Origin: Opitutales bacterium
Lineage (GTDB): Bacteria; Verrucomicrobiota; Verrucomicrobiia; Opitutales; Intestinicryptomonadaceae
Direction of reading: 5' to 3'
Length of the DNA stretch: 64,000 bases
Assembly (NCBI GenBank): GCA_015061945.1
Contig: SUVP01000003.1
Coordinates: forward strand, 124,001 to 188,000
Position numbers and translations under genes: made by a program. Positions 27,498-36,412 of this stretch are shown here, in pieces (the stretch's first letter is position 1; every line of letters begins with the position of its first letter). The notes below the pieces were generated by a model. The model made no database searches and was not told where the DNA came from. It saw nothing but the letters and a program-made list of their open reading frames with translations.

Positions 27498-27968
27498 TTA
27501 TTGATTTTCTTTTTTCAAGAAAGCGATAACATCTTGAAATTTTGCGAGGTTTGCAGAATCGGCTTCGATTAAACTTTCGTGAGCGGAGAGTATTTCAGCC
27601 GATTTTGCGACGTTTGATTCAAGTGTAGTTTCGTTTGTCGTAGTTGTGTCGAACGATGCTGTTTTTACCAATTTTACAAGTCCGAGATTTTCGATAAGCT
27701 CTTGATTGCGTTCTGACAAATTCAGCATAGTCAATGTTCCACCGATTTTGCGAAGTTTGAGAACTGCACTTGTAATCATTCCCAAAAATGTGCTATCCAT
27801 TCCTGTACATTGGCGACATTGTATGAGCAGATTTTTGCAACCACCGTCGATAGTTGCAGAGAAGAACTCGCCGACATTTCGGCAATTCATATATCCCGCC
27901 TTGCCGACGACCGCAAGAATTGCGGTGTCGGCATCGACGTGTACAAGATATTTTGTTTCTTCGCTCAT
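27498..27968 (-). CDS. STAS-domain anti-sigma-factor antagonist
   Basis: 156 residues. STAS core with AVVGKAGYMNCRNVGEFF and the phospho-acceptor region QCTGMDSTFLGMITSA (Ser in DST, equivalent to the DSxGL motif). A C-terminal tail of about 50 residues is Ser/Thr/Ala-rich and predicted flexible. It is expected to be switched by phosphorylation and to be dephosphorylated by the PP2C protein encoded right downstream. The Ser is where the family has it, but the following G is replaced by F. Confidence 0.85.
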   Translation of the reverse strand: MSEETKYLVHVDADTAILAVVGKAGYMNCRNVGEFFSATIDGGCKNLLIQCRQCTGMDSTFLGMITSAVLKLRKIGGTLTMLNLSERNQELIENLGLVKLVKTASFDTTTTNETTLESNVAKSAEILSAHESLIEADSANLAKFQDVIAFLKKENQ

Positions 27969-27980
27969 TTAGCGAGGGAG

Positions 27981-30623
27981 CTATTTGTTGAGAATCTTTT
28001 TGAGAACGTAAGGCAAGATACCGTCTTGCTTGTAGTATTCAACTTCAATCGGAGTATCAATACGCAAGAGAAGTTCAGCCTTCTTTTCTGTTCCGTCAGA
28101 TTTTTTGATTGTCAAAATTGCCTTTGATGCTGGAGCGAGATCGACATCAATCGAGAATGATTCTGTTCCGTTGATTCCGAGCGATTCAGCGTCGTCGCCA
28201 TTTGTGAATTCAAACGGAAGAACGCCCATACCGATGAGGTTGCTTCTGTGGATTCTTTCAAATGATTTTGCTACAACTGCACGAACGCCCAAGAGTTTTG
28301 TGCCTTTTGCAGCCCAGTCTCGTGAGCTTCCCATACCGTAGTCAACACCACCGAAGACAATCAAACCTTCGCCACGTTTGCGATATTCTTCTGACGCATC
28401 GAAGATTGCAACGTTGTCGCCAACGCCGTCGATTTTTGTGTATCCACCTTCGACTCCACCAGCCATTTTATTCTTGATGCGAACATTTGCAAATGTGCCA
28501 CGAGTCATAATGCGGTCATTGCCACGACGTGATCCGTACGAGTTGAAATCTTTTTGTTCAACGCCGTGAGAACGCAAGAATTTTCCAGCTGGACCATCGA
28601 CAAGAATTGCACCTGCAGGCGAGATGTGGTCGGTTGTGACGGAATCGCCGAGGATTGCAAGTGCGCGCATATCTTTCAATTCAGGGATAGCAGGAGCATC
28701 CATTGTGAAAGTATCGAAGAATGGTGGGTTTTGGATATATGTGCTGTTGTCGTCCCATTCATAGAGATCGCCAGTTGAGCTTTCAATTTTTTGCCAACGG
28801 TCTGGACCACTCATATCGGCGTAGCGTTTTTTGAACATTTCGCTCTTGACGTTTTCAGCGACAGTTTCGGCAACTTCTTTTGATGTCGGCCAAATGTCAG
28901 TTAAGAATACGTCTTTGCCGTCTGGAGTTTTTGCGATTGGTTCTCTATCGAAATCTATATCGACTCTGCCAGCGAGTGCAAATGCTACAACGAGTGGTGG
29001 ACTCATCAAATAATTTGCTTTTAAGAGTGCATGTACACGAGCTTCAAAATTACGGTTGCCCGAAAGAACGCTTGCACATACGAGGTCGTTCGACTTCACT
29101 GCTTCTGTAATTTCAGCATCTATCGGACCTGAATTACCGATACAAGTTGCACAGCCATAAGCAGCGAGGTTAAAGCCGATATTGTCGAGATACTTTTGCA
29201 AACCAGCCGATTCAAGATAATCGCTAACAACACGAGAGCCTGGTGCGATTGTCGTCTTTACATACGCTGGTGGCTTGATTCCAAGTTCCGATGCTTTTTT
29301 TGCGACCAAGCCTGCTGCAATCATTACAGATGGGTTTGATGTATTTGTGCAACTTGTGATTGCTGCAATCAAAACGCTTCCGTCGGTGAGATCGCCTTTT
29401 GATGTCTTTACGACTTTCTTTTCCGATTTGCTTTCGGCTACAAAATCGCCAAATGCTTTTTTCACATCAGCCAATTCAATTCTATCTTGTGGACGTTTTG
29501 GACCTGCGATAGATGGCTTTACTGTTGAAAGATCGAGTTCTACAACCTTTGTGTAATCGCATTCGCCTTTGAGCGGGATTCCAAAGATACCTTGTTCCTT
29601 GAAGTAATCACGTGCGAGAGCGATAAGTTTTTCGTCTCTGCCACTCAATTTGAGATATTCAAGAGTTGTTTCGTCGACAGGGAAGTATCCCATTGTTGCT
29701 CCGTATTCAGGAGCCATATTTGCGATTGTCGTTCTATCTGCGAGTGAAAGTTTGCGAGCACCTTCGCCAAAGAATTCAACAAATTTGCCGACGACTTTTT
29801 CTTGGCGGAGCATTTGTGTAACACGAAGTGCGAGGTCTGTTGCAGTAACGCCTTCGTTCAACTCGCCAGAAACGTGTACACCTACAACTTCTGGAACTTT
29901 GAAATATACTGGTTGACCAAGCATACCAGCTTCGGCTTCGATTCCACCAACGCCCCAACCGACAACGCCTAAGCCGTTAATCATAGTTGTGTGCGAGTCT
30001 GTACCAACAAGAGTATCTGGATAAATTATGCCGTCTTTAGATTCAAATACCAAGCGTGCCAAATACTCGAGGTTAACTTGGTGAATGATACCAGTTGATG
30101 GTGGAACAACTGAAAAAGTTTTGAATGCTTGTTGACCCCATTTGAGAAATTTGTAGCGTTCGGCATTGCGTTCAAATTCTTTTTCGAGATTTTTTTCAAA
30201 TGCGTCTTGAGTGCCAGCATAGTCCATTTGAACGGAGTGGTCCACAACCAAATCGACAGGAACGAGTGGTTCAACAACGTCAGGATTTTTACCTTGTTTT
30301 GCAGCTGCATCTCGCATTGCGGCGAGGTCAACCAAGAGTGGAACGCCAGTAAAGTCTTGCAATACAATACGTGAGACGACAAATGGAACTTCGTAGTCTC
30401 CTGGTGTAGATGCGTTCCAGCCGGCGAGTTTTTTTACGTCGGCTTCGGTAGCTCTACTTCCGTCGCAGTTGCGAAGTACACTTTCGAGTACAATCTTGAT
30501 ACTAACAGGTAGACGTGATACGTCGAAACCTGAATCTTTCAGAGCCTTGAGGCTGTAGATATAACCTTTTGCACCGCCTTCTGACGATACAAATTCTTTC
30601 AATGTATTTAAGGGATTATTCAT
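27981..30623 (-). CDS. acnA: Aconitate hydratase A
   Basis: 880 residues, full length for the AcnA/IRP1 type. 4Fe-4S ligands are visible in [13 protein letters not shown] and [13 protein letters not shown]. Other signatures are [27 protein letters not shown] and the swivel domain [30 protein letters not shown] and [12 protein letters not shown]. It interconverts citrate and isocitrate. It sits oddly between a CNNM/CorC gene and a STAS gene, 10 and 12 bases away. As an abundant Fe-S enzyme it is a natural target for iron-sparing control, though I saw no operator before it. Confidence 0.97.
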   Translation of the reverse strand: MNNPLNTLKEFVSSEGGAKGYIYSLKALKDSGFDVSRLPVSIKIVLESVLRNCDGSRATEADVKKLAGWNASTPGDYEVPFVVSRIVLQDFTGVPLLVDLAAMRDAAAKQGKNPDVVEPLVPVDLVVDHSVQMDYAGTQDAFEKNLEKEFERNAERYKFLKWGQQAFKTFSVVPPSTGIIHQVNLEYLARLVFESKDGIIYPDTLVGTDSHTTMINGLGVVGWGVGGIEAEAGMLGQPVYFKVPEVVGVHVSGELNEGVTATDLALRVTQMLRQEKVVGKFVEFFGEGARKLSLADRTTIANMAPEYGATMGYFPVDETTLEYLKLSGRDEKLIALARDYFKEQGIFGIPLKGECDYTKVVELDLSTVKPSIAGPKRPQDRIELADVKKAFGDFVAESKSEKKVVKTSKGDLTDGSVLIAAITSCTNTSNPSVMIAAGLVAKKASELGIKPPAYVKTTIAPGSRVVSDYLESAGLQKYLDNIGFNLAAYGCATCIGNSGPIDAEITEAVKSNDLVCASVLSGNRNFEARVHALLKANYLMSPPLVVAFALAGRVDIDFDREPIAKTPDGKDVFLTDIWPTSKEVAETVAENVKSEMFKKRYADMSGPDRWQKIESSTGDLYEWDDNSTYIQNPPFFDTFTMDAPAIPELKDMRALAILGDSVTTDHISPAGAILVDGPAGKFLRSHGVEQKDFNSYGSRRGNDRIMTRGTFANVRIKNKMAGGVEGGYTKIDGVGDNVAIFDASEEYRKRGEGLIVFGGVDYGMGSSRDWAAKGTKLLGVRAVVAKSFERIHRSNLIGMGVLPFEFTNGDDAESLGINGTESFSIDVDLAPASKAILTIKKSDGTEKKAELLLRIDTPIEVEYYKQDGILPYVLKKILNK

Positions 30624-30633
30624 AAATATATCT

Positions 30634-31947
30634 TTATTCTTTAGTGTTATTGTCTTCTAAAATCACTGTGCAATCGCCGACCATTTTGTCTTCAACAGAG
30701 TCTATAATAATTCTCATATTGAGCTTTGCGATGTACAAACGTTCGCCTTTTTCGGGGAATCTGCCAAGCAAAAAAGTAATTAACCCACCGAATGTAGAAA
30801 CTTCGTCTGTTTCAAAATCTACATCGAGGAAATCTTCAACTCTTCGCAATGCGGTCATAGCACCGACTTTGTATTTGTTTTTGCCGAGTTGTTTTATTGA
30901 TTGATTTCTCTTTTCCCCGAATTCTGGGCGTATCTGCCCGACGAGTTCTCCCACAGCCGAATCGAGCGTGAGTATACCGATAACTCCGCCAAATTCATCT
31001 TCAACCAATGCCATTTGCAATTTGTATTTCAGCAGTTTCGCAAGGGCACTTTCAAGTTTATCATTCTCACGTACACGTAATGTTTCACGACAAAGTGATT
31101 TGTAGTCGAGCGATTCAATGTTGGTTTCAGACGCTTCTGTGAAAATATCTTTGATATGGATAATCCCGATGCAGTCGTCGAGGTCCTTATTACAAAGTGG
31201 GTATCTTGTGTGATGTGAACCGAGTGCGAGTTTCAAGTTTTCCGAGTTGCTTTTTTCTGTGTCGAAATAGACAATTTTTGTGCGTGGAAGCATAACATCG
31301 CTAACATCGAGTTCTTGAATTCTAAAGGCGTTTTTTACAATCTTACCAGTGTATTGCGAGATTGATTCAGTATCGTTTTCATCGGCACGGAGCATCATTT
31401 CAACATCGATATAATCGAAGCCCGACTCCAATTTCTTTAGTTTTTTAGGGAGTATACGCTTAACGATAAATCGGGCGACAATTTCAATCGGGACAAATAC
31501 GATAAACGTTATATACATAATTGTTCCCAATTTTCTGATTGTGGGCATCGGATAATTTCTGCCTATGCGTGTCGCAGGAATTTCAAAGAGTGCGTATTGA
31601 ATAAACAGCACGAGTACTGCCGAAATGAATGCGAGCAATATCTCAAAAAATGTTGTGTGAGTGATTCCAAAAAGTTCGTCAATAGTCGTGAGCGAAAAAT
31701 ACATCGACAGCGTTGCGACTGCCAAAAAGAATTTGCGTCCTAAAGATATGACCGACGCCATTCTTTCTGAATTGTAGACGCAAAACTTGCCAACACCCGA
31801 CAACGATTCTTTGTTTGAATCTTTATCTTTGAGATTTAAAAATCTGAACGATGCAATCGCAAATGACATCGCAGCGAGTGAAGCTCCTCCGACGATTGCC
31901 AAGAGCGAAAGTATCGCACAAATTATAAACTGCCAAATTGCCGACAT
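30634..31947 (-). CDS. CNNM/CorC family membrane protein with CBS pair
   Basis: 437 residues. N-terminal CNNM (DUF21) membrane domain with about three to four helices, two CBS domains (about 205-330, including [11 protein letters not shown] and [24 protein letters not shown]), and a C-terminal CorC_HlyC domain ([13 protein letters not shown]). This is the HlyC/CorC/TlyC layout of proteins linked to magnesium or cobalt efflux, often misnamed hemolysins. It lies 3 bases after hisC and 10 bases before acnA. Confidence 0.9.
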   Translation of the reverse strand: MSAIWQFIICAILSLLAIVGGASLAAMSFAIASFRFLNLKDKDSNKESLSGVGKFCVYNSERMASVISLGRKFFLAVATLSMYFSLTTIDELFGITHTTFFEILLAFISAVLVLFIQYALFEIPATRIGRNYPMPTIRKLGTIMYITFIVFVPIEIVARFIVKRILPKKLKKLESGFDYIDVEMMLRADENDTESISQYTGKIVKNAFRIQELDVSDVMLPRTKIVYFDTEKSNSENLKLALGSHHTRYPLCNKDLDDCIGIIHIKDIFTEASETNIESLDYKSLCRETLRVRENDKLESALAKLLKYKLQMALVEDEFGGVIGILTLDSAVGELVGQIRPEFGEKRNQSIKQLGKNKYKVGAMTALRRVEDFLDVDFETDEVSTFGGLITFLLGRFPEKGERLYIAKLNMRIIIDSVEDKMVGDCTVILEDNNTKE

Positions 31948-31950
31948 TTT

Positions 31951-33042
31951 TTATTTAGCAAATTTTGCTAATTCTTCGATACAACGTGCGTTGCCTTCTG
32001 GAGTGTCGATTGTGATTCTAAGCCAATCGGGCAGACCATAGCCAACGTTCGGGCGTACGATAACGCCACGCTTTTGCATTTGCACATATACATCTGGTGC
32101 ATTTTCAACCTTAACCATTACAAAGTTCGCACCGTCTGAGAAATATTCAAAACCGAGTTTTTCAAAAGCTTCTTCAAATTGTTTGCGTCCGGCATTATTC
32201 ATCTTACGGCACTTTTCGAGGAATTCAGTGTCGTCGAGTGCAGCGAGTGCTCCAATTTGTGCGAGGCTATTTACGTTGAATGGTTCTCTTGCTCGATTGA
32301 TATAGCCCGCAAGTTCTTCCGATGTGTATGCGTAGCCGATTCTCAATCCGGCAAGACCATAGATTTTCGAGAAAGTTCTCAAGCATACGACATGGCGACC
32401 TTCTGCGATAAGTGGACGCAAATCGACTTCTTCATCTTGATATTCTGCGTATGCTTCGTCATAACAGAAAACGACGTGTTCAGGGAGCGACTTCACAAAA
32501 TTGACAACTTCGTCTTGTTTCAAGACTGCACCAGTTGGATTATTTGGGTTTGTCATAAACACGACTTTTGTTTTGTCGGTAACGGCGTCTCGAAGTGCGT
32601 CGAGGTCGTACTTAAGGTTTGGCATAGGTACGCTCACGCATTTACCGCCCATAAAAATTGTCGCCAACTTATACACGATAAACGATTGTGCACCGAATAC
32701 AGTTTCGTCGCCTTCGCCAACAAAACATTGTGCTATAAATTCAAGAAGTTCATTTGAACCATTGCCAAATGCAAATTGTGCTGGTGTAAGATTCCACTTC
32801 TTTGAAAGCTTTTGGCGGAGCTCGTAGCATCCACCATCTGGGTAGCGATTCAAATCGCCAAAGCTTTTTGAGATTGCTTCGAGTGCTTTGGGCGATGCTC
32901 CCAATGGGTTTTCGTTAGACGCCATTTTCAAGATTCCGTCAGGGTCAAGACCGAACTCGCGTGCGACGTATTCGATAGGTTTGCCTGTTTCATAAACAGG
33001 TAAATTTTTTATTTGTTTCTTTACTATATTTTCAAGCTTCAT
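31951..33042 (-). CDS. hisC: Histidinol-phosphate aminotransferase
   Basis: I start at the ATG at 33042 (MKLENIVKKQIKNLPVY). An in-frame ATG seven codons earlier adds a leader not seen in the family. 363 residues, class-II PLP aminotransferase with MASNENPLGASP, FMTNPNNPTGA, CYDEAYAEY and RTFSKIYGLAGLRIGY (PLP Lys in FSK). It acts in histidine synthesis and may also serve Tyr/Phe transamination. First gene of the minus-strand run to ybaB. The only other his gene in the window is hisG at 48463. Confidence 0.92.
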   Translation of the reverse strand: MKLENIVKKQIKNLPVYETGKPIEYVAREFGLDPDGILKMASNENPLGASPKALEAISKSFGDLNRYPDGGCYELRQKLSKKWNLTPAQFAFGNGSNELLEFIAQCFVGEGDETVFGAQSFIVYKLATIFMGGKCVSVPMPNLKYDLDALRDAVTDKTKVVFMTNPNNPTGAVLKQDEVVNFVKSLPEHVVFCYDEAYAEYQDEEVDLRPLIAEGRHVVCLRTFSKIYGLAGLRIGYAYTSEELAGYINRAREPFNVNSLAQIGALAALDDTEFLEKCRKMNNAGRKQFEEAFEKLGFEYFSDGANFVMVKVENAPDVYVQMQKRGVIVRPNVGYGLPDWLRITIDTPEGNARCIEELAKFAK

Positions 33043-33126
33043 ACTATGTCTATATATAAACAAAGGCGATTATTGGAATTTATCCTATTTTTGCAAGCGT
33101 AGATAACAATTTAATGATATTTTTTT

Positions 33127-34059
33127 ATGAACATTTTTTGCACAGGTGCGACTGGTTTAGTCGGCTATAATTTCATCAAATCAGCGTCGGAAGCAGGGCA
33201 TAAGATTCTTGCTGTTTCCAACTCGCACGATTTACCCGCTATTAAAAATGTCGAACAAGTTAAGCTCGACTTAACCGATTCTTCGGCTCTTCAACGTGTA
33301 GTGCTTGATATGTTTCCGGAAATGGTTGTGAATTGTGCCGCAATTTCGAGTCCAGTAGATGTAGATGCAAATCCAGAATTAGCTGAAAAGATGAACGTTG
33401 TTTTGCCCGAGAATTTGGCACACTTGTCGCATCATGTCGGAGCAAGGTTTATTCATCTTTCAACTGATATGGTTTTCGACGGAACAGCATCACCATACAA
33501 AAATACTGATGTTCCTATGCCATGTACTCTTTACGGAACAACTAAACTTATGGCTGAAAAACGTGTCTTGAAAGTCGATGCTCCAGCGACTGTCGTATTG
33601 CGTCTCAGCCACGTTTGTGGAAATAGTCTCACCGGACGCCGTTCTCTTCACGAAAAACTTTTGCGTACTTGGGCGAGTGGACAAATTTCAGAGTTGCGTA
33701 CAAACGAAATAAAATGTCCACTTTCGGTTGAGCGTCTTGCCGATTTACTTTGCGAACTTTGCGAGCGTCCGAATGTCAGCGGTATATACCATTTTGCTGG
33801 GCTTGAAGCAGTCAGCCGATACGATATGGGCAAACGTGTCGCAGAGTTTTTCGGACTAAATCCCAACGAGTTCATTAAGCCAATTCAAGCCGAACGCAAT
33901 GTCAATTTAACTATGGATATGTCGTGCTTGGCATCGAGAGTTAAAACACGCTCTTGTATGTTTTCTGAAACTTTGGCTGAAATGAAATTGCCTTCGGATT
34001 TAGAAGAATGGGTGAAATCAAAATCGGGTAAAGTTCCTGTTAAGCGATTTAAGTTGTAA
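33127..34059 (+). CDS. RmlD-like NAD(P)-dependent sugar-nucleotide reductase
   Basis: 310 residues. Rossmann motif FCTGATGLVGYN at the start, D-L-T-D after strand 3, FIHLSTDMVFDG, and the YGTTKLMAEK active-site Tyr-x-x-x-Lys. This matches the RmlD substrate-binding family (dTDP-4-dehydrorhamnose reductase). There are no other rhamnose genes nearby, so the sugar is open. Its stop overlaps the start of the serine-hydrolase-like gene (TAATG), tying the pair together. Confidence 0.85.
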   Translation: MNIFCTGATGLVGYNFIKSASEAGHKILAVSNSHDLPAIKNVEQVKLDLTDSSALQRVVLDMFPEMVVNCAAISSPVDVDANPELAEKMNVVLPENLAHLSHHVGARFIHLSTDMVFDGTASPYKNTDVPMPCTLYGTTKLMAEKRVLKVDAPATVVLRLSHVCGNSLTGRRSLHEKLLRTWASGQISELRTNEIKCPLSVERLADLLCELCERPNVSGIYHFAGLEAVSRYDMGKRVAEFFGLNPNEFIKPIQAERNVNLTMDMSCLASRVKTRSCMFSETLAEMKLPSDLEEWVKSKSGKVPVKRFKL

Positions 34060-35066
34060 TGAAAAAACTTTTTGCAGTCGCTTTTGTTTTGCTCGCTTGT
34101 GTGAGTAGCATGTCTGCGTCCGAAAAATTGACGCAAGCACGTTTGACTTCGCTTTCAAACGACTTCCGTGCGAGCCTCGAAAAACTCGATGCTTCCAGCG
34201 GTGCAATGTGTGTTGTCGCAAATGGGAAAACTATTTTCGGTAGAGATTTTATTTTGAAAGGCGACAACAAAAAAATAAAAAAATTTCCGTTGGGGAATAC
34301 GTCGCAAGCGTTGATGTCGCTTATGCTTGTGTCGATGGAAAGCAAAGGTAAAATATCGGGCGATTGGAAGATTTCTCGATACTGCTCATACTTAAGCCAA
34401 AAATATAAAACAACTTTTTCCGACTTCCTCTCGATGCGTGGCGGAGTAGATTCTCATTACGATAGCTTATTGCCTCCCGATTCTTCGGCAATCGAAACTT
34501 TCGAGATTGTTTCGCAACTTACCCCGACTTCCCAATCGGGCGATGTTTTCTCACGTTCTCGCTTGAGTGCGACTATAGCGGGATATGCAATCGGATACAT
34601 TTTCGATAAGCGAGAAAAGAATATGAAAAAGTCGTTCGCATCGTGTTCCGAAGAATATCTTTTTAAGCCATTAGGATTTATTGAGCCACGCTTTTCATCC
34701 TTTAATTTAGCGACATTCCCAGCCACAGCATACGCACTTTGTATAGCCGATATCGCTAAATGGCTCGAATGCGAAACATCGCAAACCCCGCAATTTTCCA
34801 CGGCTTCAGCGATATCAAAAAGACGCGAACCTATGCAAGAGTCAGAAAAATTTTCGCAAGGTTGGCTACTCTCATACGAAAAAGGTATGCGATTCTTTGT
34901 ATCGGCTGATTATTGGGAAAATTGTGCGAATGTCGTAGCAGTTTTTCCGTCGGTAGATGTCGCTGTCGCATTTTTTGTTTCATCAAAAGATTCAAAAAAA
35001 TCTGCAAAACTTTGTGCCGACTCGGTGTCTAAAATTATTGAAATTTTAATGTTCTCAAAAAAATAA
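34059..35066 (+). CDS. Catalytically dead serine-hydrolase (beta-lactamase-fold) homologue
   Basis: 335 residues with a signal peptide (cleavage near Ala20). The layout follows class-C beta-lactamase/AmpH-type serine hydrolases: FPLGNTSQALMSLMLVSMESKGKISGDW matches the family's F-x-x-G-S-x-S-K...GKL segment, with later VFSRSRLSATIAGYAIG in place of YSN-x-x-Y-x-L-G. The catalytic S-x-x-K reads N80-T-S-Q83 and the YSN motif is also gone, so it should not hydrolyse or transpeptidise. It may bind peptidoglycan or a glycan instead. Coupled to the RmlD-like gene by TAATG. The next gene follows 1 base after its stop. Confidence 0.65.
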   Translation: MKKLFAVAFVLLACVSSMSASEKLTQARLTSLSNDFRASLEKLDASSGAMCVVANGKTIFGRDFILKGDNKKIKKFPLGNTSQALMSLMLVSMESKGKISGDWKISRYCSYLSQKYKTTFSDFLSMRGGVDSHYDSLLPPDSSAIETFEIVSQLTPTSQSGDVFSRSRLSATIAGYAIGYIFDKREKNMKKSFASCSEEYLFKPLGFIEPRFSSFNLATFPATAYALCIADIAKWLECETSQTPQFSTASAISKRREPMQESEKFSQGWLLSYEKGMRFFVSADYWENCANVVAVFPSVDVAVAFFVSSKDSKKSAKLCADSVSKIIEILMFSKK

Positions 35067-35067
35067 T

Positions 35068-36045
35068 ATGAAAAAAATTCTCGCTACATTTTTGATTTTA
35101 TCGACCGTCTTATCTTGCGTATTTGCGAAAGAAGTTTGCAAAATTGCGTATATCGGCAATTCAACTATGCCATCGGCAAATGTCGCAATTTACAACGGTG
35201 TACGCGATGCTCTAAACGAATTGCAATCACGATATGGAAAGAAGTTTGAGTTGGAATTTGTATCCGAATTTTCCGTCGAAAATCAAATTAAAAAAATCGG
35301 CAATGTGTATATCGACGGATATTCTGGGGCGGTCGTTTTCCCAATTTCAACAGATACAAAATTGACTTCAGCAGTGCGTGCATTGGCTGAAAAATCGTTT
35401 CCGGTTGTGCTTGTCGGCAGAGATTTAAAGGAGTCTAAAAGATTGCTTTACGTAGGCGGTGATGAAAAAAAGTTTTATGAAACGTTGTCGGAACAACTAA
35501 AAATTTTGGCAGGTAAAGATACTTTGCATTTGTATATCTACGGCAATTCAAACTCTTTCCTTGCCGATTCTACTGAACGTGCGAATGCAAAAGAAAAACT
35601 TTTTCAAGTTGCAAAAACGAATTTTAACGAGGTTCTCTTGAACACTATTTCTGATAAAAAAATTACGCTCGAGCTGATTGAACTTTACTCGCTTTTTACG
35701 ATGGCAAATAAAATATCGATTATGCGACGTGATAATTATGGAGAAATTTTTATGTCTCCAGAATTGCTCGCCGATATGACGCCTATCAACCGAGATACCG
35801 ATAGACGTTTTGCGATATGTGTCGGCGGTGCTCCGTATTTGTCAGAATATTTGCAGTCGGGGCAGTTGTCTGCTTGCGTGTATAACGACTTCTATGGATG
35901 GGGATATTTTTCGGCAAGAGCAATCGCAGAAAGAATTGTTGAATCTATCTTGCCATCTGCTGATATACGCCTAATTAAGCCACTTGTAGCGACTCCCGAA
36001 AACGCCGACTCGTTTAAATCTGATTGGAAAAAGTGGACTAAATAA
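35068..36045 (+). CDS. Periplasmic sugar-binding-protein-like protein (orphan)
   Basis: 325 residues with signal peptide MKKILATFLILSTVLSCVFA. The mature part begins KIAYIGNSTMPSANVAIYNGVRDAL, has YIDGYSGAVVFPIST and ALAEKSFPVVLVGRDL, and ends with CVYNDFYGWGYFSARAI. These are the hallmarks of the LacI/ribose-binding (Peripla_BP_4) fold. No ABC permease or ATPase gene is nearby, so it may act as a sensor ligand-binding protein or serve a transporter encoded elsewhere. Third gene of the tightly packed 33127-36045 unit. Confidence 0.78.
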   Translation: MKKILATFLILSTVLSCVFAKEVCKIAYIGNSTMPSANVAIYNGVRDALNELQSRYGKKFELEFVSEFSVENQIKKIGNVYIDGYSGAVVFPISTDTKLTSAVRALAEKSFPVVLVGRDLKESKRLLYVGGDEKKFYETLSEQLKILAGKDTLHLYIYGNSNSFLADSTERANAKEKLFQVAKTNFNEVLLNTISDKKITLELIELYSLFTMANKISIMRRDNYGEIFMSPELLADMTPINRDTDRRFAICVGGAPYLSEYLQSGQLSACVYNDFYGWGYFSARAIAERIVESILPSADIRLIKPLVATPENADSFKSDWKKWTK

Positions 36046-36081
36046 TCATAAAAAACAAATATTCAATTCATTCTTTTAAAA

Positions 36082-36097
36082 GTTAGAATAATCTAAC
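36082..36097. promoter_or_regulatory. Palindromic operator GTTAGAATAATCTAAC, shared with the feo operon
   Basis: Perfect 6-bp arms GTTAGA/TCTAAC around ATAA. Eight bases later comes TTGACA. The same arrangement (TTAGA-TAAA-TCTAAC, 8 bases, TTGACA) stands before the porin-feoAB operon at 53659-53687. TTAG-N6-CTAA resembles DtxR/IdeR/MntR-type sites, and the regulator assignment is inference. Confidence 0.7.
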
Positions 36098-36105
36098 ATT
36101 TTTTG

Positions 36106-36139
36106 TTGACAATATTTCTTTCTTTGTTTTAGCTATATT
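36106..36139 (+). promoter_or_regulatory. Promoter of the candidate small RNA
   Basis: Consensus -35 TTGACA at 36106-36111. Candidate -10 elements are TAGCTA (36130-36135, 18-base spacer) or TATATT (36134-36139, 22-base spacer). The exact -10 and start site are not certain. Confidence 0.6.
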
Positions 36140-36330
36140 CAACAAAATTAAAAATTGTTCTTTTTGATTCTTCAACTTGTTTTTTATTTTGCGAAATAGG
36201 GTAGAGGTTGCGTCCCGTTGATTTTCGCAAGACTCCTTTCGTTTGGCAAGTTGGAGATGCTAAAAAACAAAGTAATGCCATAAAACACGAGCCACTGGGG
36301 CTAATGACATCATCCCCAGTGGCTTTTTTT
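36140..36330 (+). ncRNA. Candidate metal-regulated small RNA
   Basis: This 367-bp gap has an operator, a promoter and a strong terminator on the plus strand but no credible reading frame, and the next gene (smc) is on the other strand, so this is not a leader. Structure seen: GCGAAA (36191-36196) can pair with TTTTCGC (36222-36228) around an inner GGG/CCC. CTCC (36233-36236) can pair with GGAG (36253-36256), presenting a pyrimidine-rich CTCCTTTC (36233-36240) that could bind ribosome-binding sites. It ends in the terminator at 36291-36330. The 5' end is a guess. GGGTAGAGGTTGCG recalls the start of lysine riboswitches, but the remaining conserved blocks are missing. Confidence 0.6.
36291..36330 (+). 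terminator. Strong intrinsic terminator of the candidate small RNA
   Basis: Perfect arms GCCACTGGGG (36291-36300) and CCCCAGTGGC (36314-36323), an inner ATGA/TCAT pairing in the loop, then seven T. One of the strongest terminators in the window, in a place with no upstream gene in the same transcript except through the small-RNA promoter or read-through from 36045. Confidence 0.93.
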
Positions 36331-36377
36331 AGATAAACTTACGTTTTGGTTTTGTTGCGTTAGAAAAATTTTACCCA

Positions 36378-36404
36378 CAAAAAAAGACGCCCGAAAGCGT
36401 CTTT
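36378..36404 (-). terminator. Intrinsic terminator of smc
   Basis: On the minus strand AAAGACGC/GCGTCTTT arms (36383-36390, 36397-36404) around a six-base loop, followed by a T-run (A-run on the plus strand). It lies 9 bases after the smc stop. Confidence 0.88.
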
Positions 36405-36412
36405 CATAAAAA

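Noticed and set aside
36256-36282. Eight-codon frame MLKNKVMP in the small RNA
   Set aside because: GGAG abuts the ATG too closely to serve as its ribosome-binding site. Kept as non-coding.
36199-36330. Lysine riboswitch (GGGTAGAGGTTGCG looks like its 5' strand)
   Set aside because: The remaining conserved blocks and the usual 170-190 base length are missing, and no gene in the same direction follows the terminator.
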